DNA of 64,000 nt from assembly GCF_030247185.1 (NCBI RefSeq), contig NC_080572.1, forward strand, positions 236,593,336 through 236,657,335, given 5' to 3'. Made by a program: the position numbers and the translations under genes. This DNA is from Malaya genurostris (lineage: Eukaryota; Arthropoda; Insecta; Diptera; Culicidae). Every line of letters begins with the position of its first letter. Position 1 is the first letter of the stretch. A model generated the notes under the pieces. It did no database searches. It was not told where the DNA came from and saw only the letters and a list, made by a program, of their open reading frames with translations. Below are positions 1 to 12,429 of the stretch, piece after piece.

Positions 1-177
1 TGCCACAACGCTAAAGATGTTTTGGAATGGTATAATTCAAACTAAGTCCATGTTGTACCGAAAGAGGCGAATCCACCTTACTGTCCGGAGTTGCGACATA
101 TCGAACAGTATTGGACGCTAGTGAAGAGAGAACTTACTCGATATAAACAACAACCTACAAATATAGAAAAATTCTGA
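1..177 (+). pseudogene. C-terminal fragment of a Tc1/mariner-type transposase (ITmD37E-like)
   Basis: Frame 1 reads from the window edge to a TGA at 175-177 and contains NPPYCPELRHIEQYW, the hallmark region around the last catalytic acidic residue of IS630/Tc1/mariner transposases. The CPELRxIExYW version is typical of the mosquito D37E group. An in-frame TAA at 43-45 shows that the copy is dead. The rest of the gene lies outside the window. The family call rests on this motif only. Confidence 0.7.
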
Positions 178-214
178 TAACCTATGATAAAAGCAGCTTA
201 ATCGGTTGTATAGA

Positions 215-350
215 AGTCTGTCGGGTTTCAGGTATTTGTACCCGAAACCTGACACGAACCCAAACTCGACAGGTATTGGCCGGGTTCGAGTACAAAAATA
301 AGGATATGTTTGTCGAGTTTGGGTGAATATGGGTCGGGTTCATGTTTGTA
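215..350. repeat. Degenerate CGGGTT-rich repeat
   Basis: This stretch is full of imperfect GGGTTCGGGT-like words on both strands. Similar stretches lie at 45480-45535 and 48270-48475, each close to a copy of the TTAA-flanked repeat described at 458-888. The CGGGTT stretch may therefore be a neighbour or outer part of that family. No coding capacity is evident. Confidence 0.45.
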
Positions 351-457
351 GAAATGCTTACCAGACTATCTCTAGCACTCAAAAGTTCGTAGTTTCTTTA
401 TGCAACCTAATCAAGCAACTGTAATTAGTTTTAAAATGACTAATAAAGCACAATTAA

Positions 458-888
458 GGGGCGGGTAGGGTCTAACACTTTTGAAAAATCATTTATTGTT
501 TTCTTTTTATTTTCTTATAGTAAAACATTTAAAGAATTGTCTGGAACTTTGGAAGTTATGGACCTTTATCTATGACTATCTCATTCTACGAAGGAGCACA
601 GGTACACAGGCCCAAGATTTCTACTTCGATTGACTGCAAAACTTGACAAAACATTCTTGAAATGTTTCGTTATAATATATTATAATAGAAAAAAATATAA
701 TTTTTTGAAAATGTTAGACCCTACGGGCTCCCTGGAGTAATTAATTGTTTCCATTTATTTTATAGACAAAAAAATTTTCCTCGAGAGCAGGTTTTGATTC
801 ACACACTACTGCACCATTTTTTTCAAATTTTGCACACACTTTTAACATATAAAAAACCAAACCCCAACTTCCACCCCCCCCCCCCCCT
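458..888 (+). mobile_element. TTAA-flanked non-autonomous element, copy A
   Basis: The element starts GGGGCGGGTAGGGTCTAACA after a TTAA at 454-457 and ends in a 14-base C run before a TTAA at 889-892. Homologous sequence begins at 34411 and, reversed, lies at about 45565-48245. Ends rich in G and C next to TTAA suggest piggyBac-type insertion, which is an inference because no transposase is present. This copy is shorter than the one at 34.4 kb and looks internally deleted. Confidence 0.55.
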
Positions 889-1143
889 TTAAAAGAGTAA
901 AAATTTATCTTGGATTGAACTAATAGCAAATTTGTTTTATTCCAAATTTAATTTGTTCAGATATCAGCGCGAACAACCCTGGTAACCAGTAAGCACTAAT
1001 AATGGCAGTAAAATAACCTGTTATGAGAACCAAAAATTCTTATAGCTCTATATCTGCAATCTGAAAACTAATCTGTTCTAAATCAATCAGAATTCAGCTT
1101 TTAGAATGCACACCAGCCATAATTATGCGTTGGTTCTGCGTCC

Positions 1144-1350
1144 CAGGTTGTCGGTTCAATGCATAGGACGCTGGTCTTACAAGCCAGCTGTCGTATGTTC
1201 GAGCCCGACCTGGAAGGATTCTTAGTGTCAGTAGGATCCATAGTACTAGCCATGCAATGATTCTGTACTCTAAGAATCGGCTGCGAAGTCTGTTGAAACA
1301 GAAAGGCCAAATTCCACGAAATGAATGTAATGTCAAGACTTTGCTTTCTG
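1144..1350 (+). mobile_element. tRNA-derived SINE with a Val-like tRNA head
   Basis: Positions 1144-1213 fold as a tRNA-like unit: the acceptor arms CAGGTTG and CGACCTG pair, an anticodon stem CTGGT/GCCAG encloses CTTACAA, and a B box GTTCGAGCCC is present. A non-tRNA body of about 135 bp follows, ending near a TTTGCTTT tail. A tRNA-like head plus unrelated tail is the SINE layout, so this is not called as a functional tRNA gene. Ends are approximate. Confidence 0.6.
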
Positions 1351-1736
1351 AATAGCCGTATATTTTGCCAAAATTGGTCCTAATTCAGTCTCAAAAGCGA
1401 TTGAAATGCCAACTAGTGATTATTTGCTTTGCTGTCATGCATTAATATGCGCTTATTGGTTGCCTGGGAAGCCTTATATTGTACAAGCATTAGCGATTTC
1501 GAGCAGTAAATATTTATTTAGTGCTATTATAGAACAAATATAAAGCTGTTAAGCATGGTTTTTCGTTAAACTTTTATAGTTCAATTATCTGCGGTTCATA
1601 ATAACCGAAACATAACATGAACGTGAAAAATAGTGGGTACCGCAAACATTTTCCTCGAAGCACTGCGTTTTATTTCTCAAGTAATTATGTAAGCATATCT
1701 CATATTGTACCTTAGAATATCGCTAAAAGCACAACT

Positions 1737-1893
1737 ATTTTTTGGTGTTTCAATTATGGAGGTTTTAACACTAAAGTTCATTCGCTTCTTCGGGCCAGAA
1801 AACCGTTCTGATCCTATGTGCGGGGTTGGGAATCGAACCCAAGTGTGCTGCATCAACGGCATCGGCTAACCCATCACGCTATACCCGTCCCTC
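1737..1893 (-). mobile_element. tRNA-derived SINE (Feilai-like) with target duplication
   Basis: Read on the minus strand it starts GAGGGACGGGTATAGCGTGA, carries a B box GGTTCGATTCC, and then a tail with GGCCCGAAGAAGCGAATGA. Identical 11-bp flanks AAAGCACAACT at 1726-1736 and 1894-1904 are a target-site duplication that fixes the 157-bp element. A sister copy lies at 33312-33460. Feilai is the tRNA-related SINE of Aedes aegypti; the family name is inferred from resemblance. Confidence 0.75.
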
Positions 1894-1904
1894 AAAGCAC
1901 AACT

Positions 1905-2254
1905 TTATGAAACGTATAAATATCTATACCAATGCTATTTCTATATTGTTGGAAAAGTTATATTTTCGGTACAATAATTGGTAAATGTGAATTCGTTTTT
2001 CGTTTCCCTAAAATGAGTATGTTCTTATCTTTTAAGCTATATGAGCTATGGTGTTTATGTTTTTGGCTATGTTATTGGATTTGAATTTATCTAAAACATT
2101 GTAGAAGACATCAACTCAGGTCAACCTTTAAAGCACAATAAAGCAGCAACAGTGGCTCTACATAAAGGGTTACGCAAACAAGAGAGGTAGACACCGAACA
2201 CGGCATCGGAATGTTGAACAATGAAGATTTATTTTTGTCTAGTAGTTTTCCATC
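1905..2254. other. No gene seen
   Basis: AT-rich sequence with no convincing ORF, splice-consistent exon or repeat boundary. Confidence 0.5.
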
Positions 2255-2587
2255 ATGGATCACTTGCGTGTCGCTCATCGCGGTTTAATTTATATCTCGT
2301 TTTTGAAGAATCAGTCGTACGTTACAAGTATTCATGAGGCGAAAAAAATATTTCAAATTAAAGCCGAAATGACGGTACCTTCGCGTAATACTGAGAAGCT
2401 GAGGGAGATAAATTTTGTAAAAACAGGTTCTGTTACCAAAATAAAGCCTCCGGGACACGTCCGGACGGTCCGGACACCAGAGAAAATGTTGAACGAGTTC
2501 GATCCGCTCTTGGGAAGAGTCCCACGCGTTCAGGTAAGAAACATGCGACTTCAAATTTCTCGTCGTTTTTTTCCCATCGAATGGTGA
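2255..2587 (+). pseudogene. N-terminal fragment of a mariner/IS630-like transposase
   Basis: A 110-residue open frame contains VPSRNTEKL, FVKTGSVTKIKPPGH and RTVRTPEK. This is the order seen in helix-turn-helix N-termini of insect transposases of the VPSRNTILRW / TGSVxxxxxPGRPRTVRTPEN type. The DDE catalytic part is missing and several conserved positions are altered, such as the tryptophan normally found after the VPSRNT segment. It is a decayed 5' fragment rather than a host gene. Confidence 0.65.
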
Positions 2588-2750
2588 TGAAATATTTGAC
2601 TTTTCATCCATATAAGATCAGTTGGCAGTTTGCACCGGCGGATTATGAACTCGTTTGTCGTTCGCGAACAAGATGCTCGAAATGCGTTACAGGTTGTGGT
2701 TGAAATATTTATTTAACTCACGAACAGTTGCAATGTACGACTGATTCTTC

Positions 2751-3168
2751 AAAAACCAGTGATGGCCCAGCACACGAGCCAACTCTACAGTCCGTGTGCT
2801 GTACCTTTTCAAAAACACGCACACGAAGTCTGAAGCACACGCTCGTGTGCCGTGTTGCTACTAGATCGAGAGTCGTATGCTACGAAGAACCAGCTCGCGA
2901 TGCTGGCTCATCTGCTGGCTCATGAGCTGGAATGGGAAGCTAGCTCGTAAGCTAGCTCACGTGCTGAGTTGAGTGTCCGTTTTTGTTTTATATTTAATAA
3001 TAAAATATAATTTTTAAGCACACAGTGTCCGCTCTTGTATTGTCTCTTGTCAGTAGGTGGACTACACAAATAGAACACGCTCATGGGTCTGGTTTGAAAA
3101 GCACAGCACACGAGTTTAATAGGCACACACTGCAGGTATAGAGCAGCTCGTGTGCTGAGCTGGTTTTT
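2751..3168. mobile_element. Candidate MITE with CCAG...CACACGAGC inverted ends
   Basis: The left end AAAAACCAG...CAGCACACGAGC is matched in reverse by GCTCGTGTGCTGAGCTGGTTTTT at the right. The inside is rich in AGCTCG/CACACG words and has no coding potential. The arms are imperfect and no clean target duplication was found. Confidence 0.5.
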
Positions 3169-6079
3169 AGAGTCTATAGGGTGATCTCGGGACGAGCCCG
3201 GTACAAAGCCACCGACGACGAATTCGGAAATGAATGTTCCAAACTGTCCCCAGGCCAGACCAACTGAAACTTTTTGGACCCCGGCGAAAACGTATTTGTG
3301 GAAACCAGTCTTCATGGTGCAGCGATTCGCAAGAAAGCTGCTGCTCTCACTTAAACACCGCCTTTCATATTTGAGCTTACACACGCTGAATTGTACTCAA
3401 GCTTGTACAAAAATGTAATGTACAAGTTTGAACATCGTGTTTTAAACTCGTGCGCAAACCTGAGTACAAACACGACGTTTGTATCTCAGTGTGCTCATGA
3501 ATGCGAACATTTGAGTAAAGGATTTGAGCTTCACTCTTAGAAAAACTATTTTAAATAAAATTCCAGAACATATTATTCGAGTGAAATTAGAAACATAAAT
3601 AACGTAAGTATGCATTAATATGAATATTTTGTTATGTGAATGCGTCAAGTCAAATACTGAGTCAGTTTTTTGAGTGATTTTCATTTTCGACTCCGCGAAC
3701 AATTAAGAAAAACTTTAAGGCACAGAAATGCGCATGGTGGCACATAGATTCTCGAAAAGTAAAGAGAAGATGCTACAAAATTAATTACTAGTGAAAAGTT
3801 ACAGCCGTTGTCTAGCCATTTGAAACTCTGGATACATTTTTACGTACGTTGGAAGTAATAAAACATATCTCATGGCACCACAAATTTAGAAAATTCTGGA
3901 CAGTTTATCTCTTATTCATTTTTTTTCCAAATATTGAACTATGGTTGTTGATTTTTTTATGTGGAACACATCTTTATTTACTATATAGGGGTGCAAATTC
4001 GAAACTCATGGAAAAATACAAGTAGAAATGTGGTCAGTTTTTAAATACTCACAGCTCAGTATACTTTGTATTAATTATCAATATTATTTCATTATTTGAT
4101 TGAAAATATTTCTACGATTCGATTTGAATGTATCAAGCCACGTATTTTCAATTATAAATGATTGAAATTTTGATTAGTAGCGAGCAGTGTCCTATTTTGT
4201 CTGCTAAAAATCTCCTGCATATCGGATTTCCCTGCCATAGACGACGGTTTTGAAGGAGTAAGCGATATATCAAAGGGAGAGCATCGCTCTGAATGGTCAA
4301 TCGATGCAAAAGCGAAGCTGTTGGAAGCACGCGAATCTATAAATAGAAGCAAAATTATAGCTAATGTTTCAGTCCTACGCGTAGCATGCTAGAGGTAGGT
4401 CGTTGCTAGACAGCAAGACAAAAAGTGCCATAAAACGATTTGAAGCTTTAATTGGAATTTGAAGCTCTGATATTGTGTCATGCAAGCTCGGATGAAATTG
4501 CATGTAATGTCGTTTTGCCTGAGAAATCGACATCTACCCCAGGGTAAATTTTGAGTGCTTAAAATTAATTTCTAATTTATATAAGATGAACTCGATTGAT
4601 AATGAGAAGAAGTTTATCGCTTCAACCGAAGTCACAGAATGGTAGAGAAACAACGCTATGAAAATAACTTCTTGTATACAAAACTTGAACACAAGCTTAA
4701 CGAAGAGAAGTTTTGATCTCAAAATCGTATCGCAGGTATGTACAAAGATATAATTGCATACATTTGAGATATTGGTGTAATTTCGTCGGCTATAAAACAA
4801 ACAATGTTCGGTGTTGGTTCCTAATCAAGATCAATCTAGGCAGACTCTCGTGCAATTGCGGATTCAAAAGTGTGACAATTGATTGAACTGTTTGATTGTA
4901 GATCATTAGAAATTTTGGTTGTCTTTTTCCACATCAATGGTTCGAACAACCCCATGAGGCTGATCCTTGTAGTTTTTTGGAAAATATAAAAGCATTAACG
5001 GATCCGGCATTACAGGGGGATTAGTTTTCCAAATTTCACACCATCATTAGGAGCGATTGTGCAAGAAAAAATCTAAAATCAGTTTTATTTTGTGGGTCAT
5101 GTTAGTCGTTGGCCATACGAATCGATTTCGGCTATGTCGGTAAGCGGTATCCAGTTCCAAAAGTACCGGGAATAGTAACCAAAATCAACTTTAAACAGGA
5201 ATTTCGGAAATGATGAAGGTACAAAATTTCGAACAGTTATTTAAATGAAGATTCAAATTCTACCACAAGTACTCTTTAAAGTTGGTCTCTAAGTTGTTCA
5301 ATTTCCTGGTCTTGTATGTTATTGCTCGAAGAAAAACTTTTTTGCTTTATTCAAGAAAGGTATTTTGAAGGTTATCACATATTTTCGTTCGAATCGTTGA
5401 ACGCTCTAGAGTACAGCTTCGTGCGCAAACTTGATGTTTAAACATATGTTCAAACTTAAGCTCACACACTTGTGTACAATGTGTACAATGTTCAGCAAAC
5501 CTGAGTGCAAGCCCATGTACAAATTCAATATGAACGTAAAATTGTACACAAGTTCAACGCGGAAACTAAATTCCATTAAAATGTTGGGAAAAAGACTGTG
5601 AAAAATCGTTTTAAAACAGTCTGTGCTAAATGTCATATCAAAATTTCGCTTTTTCACTAACAATTTGATGGACCGCAATAGCAGAGCAATTGTAGTATTT
5701 TGATGGGTTTCGAAGTAGAGAGTACGATTTACCAAGTTAGGATAGGAGTGTACGACATGGTGATATGTTACTTGTTTAGAACCAGAGTGTATGAAAAACA
5801 GCTCTTTCTAGCAACACTTTACCCAGGAAGTGGTTCCTACAATTTGCTAAAAATCTAAGCCAAGTATTACTCAAATCGTGCTTAGACTTTCTAAAAATAT
5901 TTGATGGCTTGAAACAAGTTAATCAACGAAGAAGTAGAAATGAATTATTTTACGAAATAAAAGTGAACGTATATAGAAATTAAAAAATGGTTGACAGAAC
6001 AAATCTACCTGTGAGAACACGATACATATTACGCAGTATAACGTGAGCACTACTTTACGGCAAGCTGTGCTCTGTCTGT
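3169..6079. other. AT-rich stretch without a recognised gene
   Basis: Only short spurious frames occur here. Sequences near 3415-3540 and 5400-5560 share diffuse GTACAA / GTGCGCAAAC / CCTGAGTGCAAG-type words and may be old copies of the same repeat. No splice-consistent coding exon was found on either strand. Confidence 0.5.
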
Positions 6080-6865
6080 AACGGCCGACATTCCCATGTA
6101 AGGTCTATTTAAATTGGTTCCACTTTTCACCAACCCCGATACCGGACGGACATTTCGCGTTCCGATTCTGTCACTCGATATGACAAATCGCTACCAGAAA
6201 AGGAAATTTTGCGAAATCATAGACTCCAGCTTTTTTTTTGTGGGGCCGGTTTTTACATCCATCCCACGTTCAACGCGTGTTTGTTCATTCCCGCTCTCTC
6301 TTCCCTCCGTCCCCCTCGACCACACGCGGGATCCGGTATTCAATTTCAATTAAACGTTTCAATTCATCGTAAGCGGTTTTTTTTGCCATTGCGCTAACAT
6401 TTTTCCGACCAACTAACGTGGTTCGGGGGGTTTACTTTTTTTTATGTCGCCTATTTATCTGCTGTGATCTACACTCGATTGAACGAACGTCGTTTAATCA
6501 GTTTTGTAATCATTTTGTTTTGTGCTGTTGTCTCCCGCGAAAAAAACCACGAACGCATCAAAGTCGGTACCGGCCGGTATACGGTAGGCCACGGTAGACG
6601 TGCCAGTCCTGACCGAACCCGGCTCCGTTGCGTAAAGCTTGAACTGCGGTTGCTTGAATGCGAGTGCATTTTCAAACAGTCATGTTTTATTCACACTTGC
6701 TTTGGCCTGCGGCTCAAAGGGTGATGGTGGTTCTGGACCGGGGTCGGAAAATGGTGGCTATTAAAAATTGATTTAATTTTCGCCGGTTTCCTCCGCGGCG
6801 TATCATCGTCGGTTTGATACATCATGAATGGAATTTTTGCTCCAACGAGCAGGAAATTATTGAGG
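6080..6865. promoter_or_regulatory. GC-richer single-copy island, possible promoter or 5' exon
   Basis: This stretch is clearly richer in G and C than its surroundings and contains CG-bearing words such as CCGGTATACGG and CACGCGGGATCC. On the plus strand an arthropod initiator-like ATCAGTTTTG occurs near 6497, and a GAG|GTAATT donor-like site lies near 6863. The open frame at 6464-6724 resembles no family I know. Base composition and absence of repeats suggest a promoter/5' UTR of a gene running out of view, but strand and boundaries are undecided. Confidence 0.25.
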
Positions 6866-7690
6866 TAATTTTGTTATGCGTGCCACACTCGATGTGTGTG
6901 TGTGGGTTCAAACAGTGCACTGACGACTTTTTAAGGATGTTCACTGATCGAACAGCAAGCGGAAAGCGAACTAATAAATATGATTATCACTATATTTGCA
7001 ACGCAATATTAGGATGTAATGTCAGTTTGCTTCGATGTTTTGGTATAATTGAATTTGTTTGCAATTTTGTCATTGAGCACATGTGAAATTAGTAGCAATA
7101 GCGTATTATGGAGTAGTCGGAATCATAATGATACGTTTAGGTTTAAATTTTACAATTTTCTCCGTGTTATTTAATGATTCCTTACCATTTTAAGGATGGT
7201 CTGGGGTTCCTGTAGGCAAAAAACAGTACTGATTGATATTCACAGTTTTCTTTTGATGATAATTTCCTATCGCTAAGAAAGTTTTGCAAAGCACAAAGAA
7301 CATTGGTAATCGTTTGGTGACAGATTCGTACTAGTACCCGGAGCATGTCTGTGGCCTGACGTTGTCCTGATGGAACTTTACACCACTGTTATTGGTCAAC
7401 TTTGGACGTTGCTGGTCAATCCTGTCTTTAGTCAATTCAGTGGTTGATCGCAAAAAATTGAGAACATAACCGAAGTCAAGCTGACTTCACGGCACCATCT
7501 GGCATTAGCTAACTGGTTGGTTGGTACATCTAAGCAGTGATGCCATGTTTCCCTGAGGTCAAATCCGTAGATACTTATTATATACTCGAACATTTACATG
7601 AAATTAACAGCTTGCTTGAGCTCTAATTTATAGAGGCAGGCTTCCAAAAATATGTGCTCCATGGCGAATAGATGCATGATTACTTTTTAA
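6866..7690. other. No gene seen
   Basis: AT-rich sequence without a convincing ORF or repeat structure. Confidence 0.45.
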
Positions 7691-8965
7691 CTTGTTTCAA
7701 TCCACCTAGTGGTGTAATGATGCCTTTCTCATATTACTCATACCATCATGAATATTACTGTTTAGAAAACATGTCTTTTTGTTACGTGTCACAAGAAGAA
7801 TATGAGCGGGGTGTGAGTGGAGTAGTGTTTATAAGAATACCAAAATGATTCCAGGCACACAGAATTACCATTCTTTCGTTCCGATTTCAGAAACCACAAT
7901 CGTCACAAAACTGTATTCGAATGACGATCCACGTAGTACTCATACAATTTTCAAAAACTTAAAACCTTAAATATAATTAGGAATTATTCATGTACATGTA
8001 ATAATTGTAGATATAGCAAGTAAATAAACAATTCTTGAAAATATAAAAAAGGTGTTATAATTAAATATACAAGTATGTCAAGAACAGCTACTTTTAGAAG
8101 AAAGGATATCATGAACAAATCTATTGCCTTTACCCTGTAGAATAATATTCTACTGTTTAAATGATTATCTTTCAACAAGAACTTGAAATTCAGAATATAT
8201 CTGTAAATTGTTTTAGCTGTAACTTCTTAATTTTTCAAAAGGCACGGATGGGATAGCCATCAATCCGTAGGTTTTAATAACAGCTTTGAAATAAAAATTA
8301 CCACAAAAAGGTAAAACCCGTTTTATTTAAATTTAACTTTTTCGGATAATTTTGTAATTATTGAGAAAAAAATCAAAAGATTTTATCAGTGTATAATTTT
8401 TAGAGTGCCCGATCGATTCCCTACAACTTCTTCCTGAACGCCATTTTTGTACAATTAACGGTTTCCGAGTTATAACGATTTGAAAAAGGCAGTTTTTGTG
8501 AAATGCAAAAATACATACGCCCTTTTTAAAAATCAGTCGTGAGTCGGATTGACCTCTCCAGCGGTTCAAAACTTTGGGTTTGCCATACTGAAGCCATGTG
8601 CAAAGTTTCATCCAAATCGGAGAAGGTCGATTCTGATTTTGTCACTTTTTCGTCTACTCATTCCTGGAATTGCTCTATTCGGTATTCAGAAACCAGGAAA
8701 GCCGGAGTTAGTTTGATGGGCCGTCTACTAACAATGACTGACGATTGGAGTAGTTTCGAGCTCAAATTGGAAATTTTTTTACGATTTTCGCTTCGCCGCT
8801 TTAAGTAACGATATAAAGTTTTTAACACTCTTCACCCTGTAATTCCGGTACCGAAATTCGTATCCGGATGAAGTTCTAAAGTTTTGTAAATCGGTTTAGC
8901 CATCTTCGAGAGAAGTGAGCGCACAAAAATGTTACATACACACATACTCAACAAACGGGCTCGAA
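7691..8965 (+). repeat. Abundant mosquito-type dispersed repeat, copy 1
   Basis: It opens with TTTCAATCCACCTAGTGG...GATGCCTTTCTCATAT, as does the copy at 14717. It includes the modules CCTGTAATTCCGGTACCG near 8838 and GGTTTAGCCATCTTCGAGAG near 8892, which recur at 15470, 15800 and 17335. No protein is encoded. The right end is uncertain. Confidence 0.55.
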
Positions 8966-9279
8966 TTATCCCAATCATTATAAAATAGTAAAAATTTCTC
9001 TAGCACATCACCGTGTTTTTCCAAAATCACACACCAGTAACAGACATTCGTAACAGGACCGTGACTGGTTTTTTCAACGCGATTGAAAACTCCTGGTCAT
9101 GTGTTTATGGTGCTGATGGACTCGGTTTTGTTTTCAAACCCAAGCTTCGGTGTTGGTTTTCGTTTTCTTCATAGCGTGTAAGAAATTGAACAAAGCACGC
9201 TGTGTGCATCGTTCGTAAAGGCGTGTAGTTGTGTTTTCTTCTTCTTCTTTTCGTAATTTAGAATTTTTTGCTCAATTTT

Positions 9280-12200
9280 TTCAAATGATTTTTCAGTACT
9301 TTGCTAAGTTCATATAAAGTTAACGAGCCACACTTCCCAATTAAGTATGAAAGCAAATCGAAACCCAATGGAAAGTTTGTTGCTAAGTAGTTAAGAAGTT
9401 AACGAAGTTCATAAGAAGTTAACGAAGCACCCCTTCCAATTAAACCTGAAGGCAAGCCGAAACCCAGTGGATAGTTTGATAGTTTGTTTAATTAATTGCT
9501 AAGTAGTTACGGTAATTTCGAATTTGCGGCTATTTTTTTTAAATTTTTTTGAGTACTTACTTAAGTTTGCAATGAATTTATATTTGTTCTCAAGCATTTT
9601 TAGAAGGGTGGCTTGTTAACTTCAAATGAGCTTAGTGAAGTACTCGAGCAAATATAATACAATTTGAACAACGAATTCAAAACCACCGTAAATAATTAGC
9701 ATCTAATTAGTAGCAAATTATTTACTTGATTTCGATTTGTTTAAAAGCTTAGTTAGGAGGGGATTTTCGATTATACAGTTTTTGGTTAACTTATAAAGCG
9801 TTATAAATTGTTGGTAATTAGTTGCTAATTAATTACGGTAATTTTGAGTTTGTTGCTCATTTTTTTTAAATTTTTTTTGAGTACTTTGCAAAGCTTATAA
9901 GAAGTTAACGAAGTACCCCTCCCAATTAGGTTTAAAAGAAAATCGAAACCCAGTGGATAGTTTGTTAATTAGTTGCTAAGTAGTTACGGTAATTTTGAAC
10001 TTATTTCTCAATTTTTGTTAATTTTGTTTTGAGTACTTCGCTAAATTGAATATGAAGTTAACGATGCACCTCTCTCAATTAAGGCTGAAAGCAAACCGAA
10101 ACCCAGTGGATAGTTTGTTACTTATTAGTTAATATTAGATTTGTTTTCAAGCTATTTTGAAAGGAGTGCTTTGATAACTTTATATAAGCTTATCGAAATA
10201 CTCGAACAAATGTAAAATAAATAGAGCAACAAAATCAAAGCCATCGTAATTAGCAACAAATTATCCACTGGATTACGATTTTTCATAAAGCTTGTTTAGG
10301 AGAGGTGCTTCGTTAGCTTCATATAAATTTAGCGAAATATTCGAAAAAAAAAATTGAGCAGTAAATTCACAATTACCGCAACTAGTTAGAAATTTCTATT
10401 TGTTTTCAAGCTTATTTGGGAGGGGTGCTTCGTTAACTTTTTATGTACTTAGCGAAGTAATCGCACTAATACAAAAAAAAAAATTGACCGACCAATTGAA
10501 AACCACCATAACTAATTAGCAACAAAATAGCAACAAATTATCAACTGGATTTCTATTTGTTGTAAAGCTTATTCAGAAATGGTGCTTCTAAAACTTCATA
10601 TTCAAGGTATTGAAAAAAATGAGCAACAAATTCAAAACCACCGTAACTAATTAGCAACCAATAAGCAACAAATGATCCATTGGGTTTCGATCCGTTTTCA
10701 CACGCCTATTTTAAAGGGGTGCTTCGAAATTTTTTTATGAGCTTATCGAAGTACTCTAACAAATATAAAATAAATAGAGCAACAAAATCAAAACCACTAT
10801 AACTAATTAGCAACAAATTATCCACTGGATTTCGATTTGTTTTAAAGCTTATTTAGGAGAGGTGCTTCATTATAAAAATTGAGCAATAAATTTAAAACTA
10901 CCGCAACTAATTAGCAATTTAATAGCAACATATTATACACTGAGTTTCGATTCGTTTTCCCGCTTATTTAGAAGGAGTGCTTCGAAAGCTTCATATGAAC
11001 TTAGCGAACCCGAACAAATTTAAAATTAACAATTCAAGCAACAAATTCAAAACCACCGTAAATAATTAGCAACAAATTATCCACTGGATTTCGATTTGTT
11101 TAAAAGCTTATTTAGGAGAGGTGTTTCGTTAGCTTCATATAAACATAGTAAAGTATTCGAAAAAATTGAGCAACAAATTCAAAACCACCGAAAACTAATT
11201 AGGAACTTATTTACAACAAATTCTACAATGAGTTTCGATTTGTTTTCAAGTTTATTTATATGGGGCCTTTCGTTAACTCCAAATGAACTTACGAAGTACT
11301 CGAAAAAAACACAAACCCAAAATTACTGTAACTAATTATCAACTAATTAGCAACAAACTATCCACTGGGTTTCGATTTGTTTATAAGCTTATTTGAACGG
11401 GGTGCTTCGATAATTTCTTTCGAGTACTTATGGAAGTACTCGAACAAAGATAATATAAATTGAACAACTAATTCAAAGCCACCGTAACTGATTAGCAACT
11501 AAATAGCAACAAATTATCCACTGGATTTCGATTTGTTTTAAAACTTATTTAGGAGAAGAGCTTCATTACCTACTTATAAACTTAGCGAACTATTCGAAAA
11601 AAATTGAGCAACAAACTCAAAACCACCGTAACTAATTAGCAACCAATAAGCAACAAATTATCCACTGGGTTTCGATTCGTTTTCACGCTTATTTAAAAGG
11701 AGTGCTTTGAAAGCTTCATATGAACTTAGCGAACTCGAACAAATTTAAAACTAATTGAGCAACAAACTTAAGACCGCCGTAACTAATTAGCAACAAAATA
11801 GCAACTAAATATCCACTGGATTTCGATTTATTTCAAAGCTTATTTAGGAGAGGTGCTTTGTTAGCCTCATACAAACATAGCAAAGTATTCGACAAATTCA
11901 ACAACCAACAAATTCAAAACCACCGTAACTAATTAGGAACTTATTTACAACAAATTCTACAATGAATTTCGATTTGTTTTCAAGTTTATTTAGATGGGGC
12001 TTTTCGTCAACTCTAAATGAACTTACGAAGTACTCGAAAAAAAAAAATCAAACTCAAAATTACTGTAACTAATTATCAACTAATTAGCAACATACTATAC
12101 CCTGGGTTTCGATTCGTTTTCAAGCTTATTTGGGAGGGGTGCTTCGTTAACTTCATATAAACTACGCAAAGTATTCGAATAATATTGAGCAACAAAATCA

Positions 12201-12325
12201 AAACTACCGTAACTAATTAGCAACAAATTATCCACTGAATTTAGGTTTGTTTTTAAGTTTATTTAGAAAGGGCGCTTCGTTAACTTCATATGGACTTAGC
12301 GAAGTTCTTAACAATTTACATTTAT
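9280..12325. repeat. Inverted satellite-like array of about 145-bp units
   Basis: The left 0.85 kb reads AACCCAGTGGATAGTTTGTT...GTTACGGTAATTTTGA. From about 10.2 kb the same unit runs in reverse orientation as ACCGTAACTAATTAGCAAC...ATCCACTGGATTTCG, repeated about 14 times at 120-160-bp spacing. Matching unit variants recur about 728 bp apart (10965 against 11693, 11085 against 11812, 11227 against 11955), which indicates a five-unit higher-order repeat. No coding potential. Confidence 0.8.
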
Positions 12326-12368
12326 CATCGACGATAGGTGCTTCGCTAAGTTCATGTTCATGGAATCG

Positions 12369-12421
12369 AGTAGGCTACGAAAAAGGACGATCGTCGTTCT
12401 CGTTCTATCACGTAGCCTACT
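12369..12421. repeat. Short hairpin at the end of the satellite array
   Basis: AGTAGGCTACG and its reverse complement CGTAGCCTACT flank a 31-base loop. It sits just outside the last satellite unit. Confidence 0.5.
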
Positions 12422-12429
12422 AGAATCAT

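Noticed and set aside
1805..1890. A functional tRNA on the minus strand
   Set aside because: The tRNA-like head is followed by a SINE tail and enclosed by an 11-bp target duplication, and a sister copy exists at 33.3 kb.
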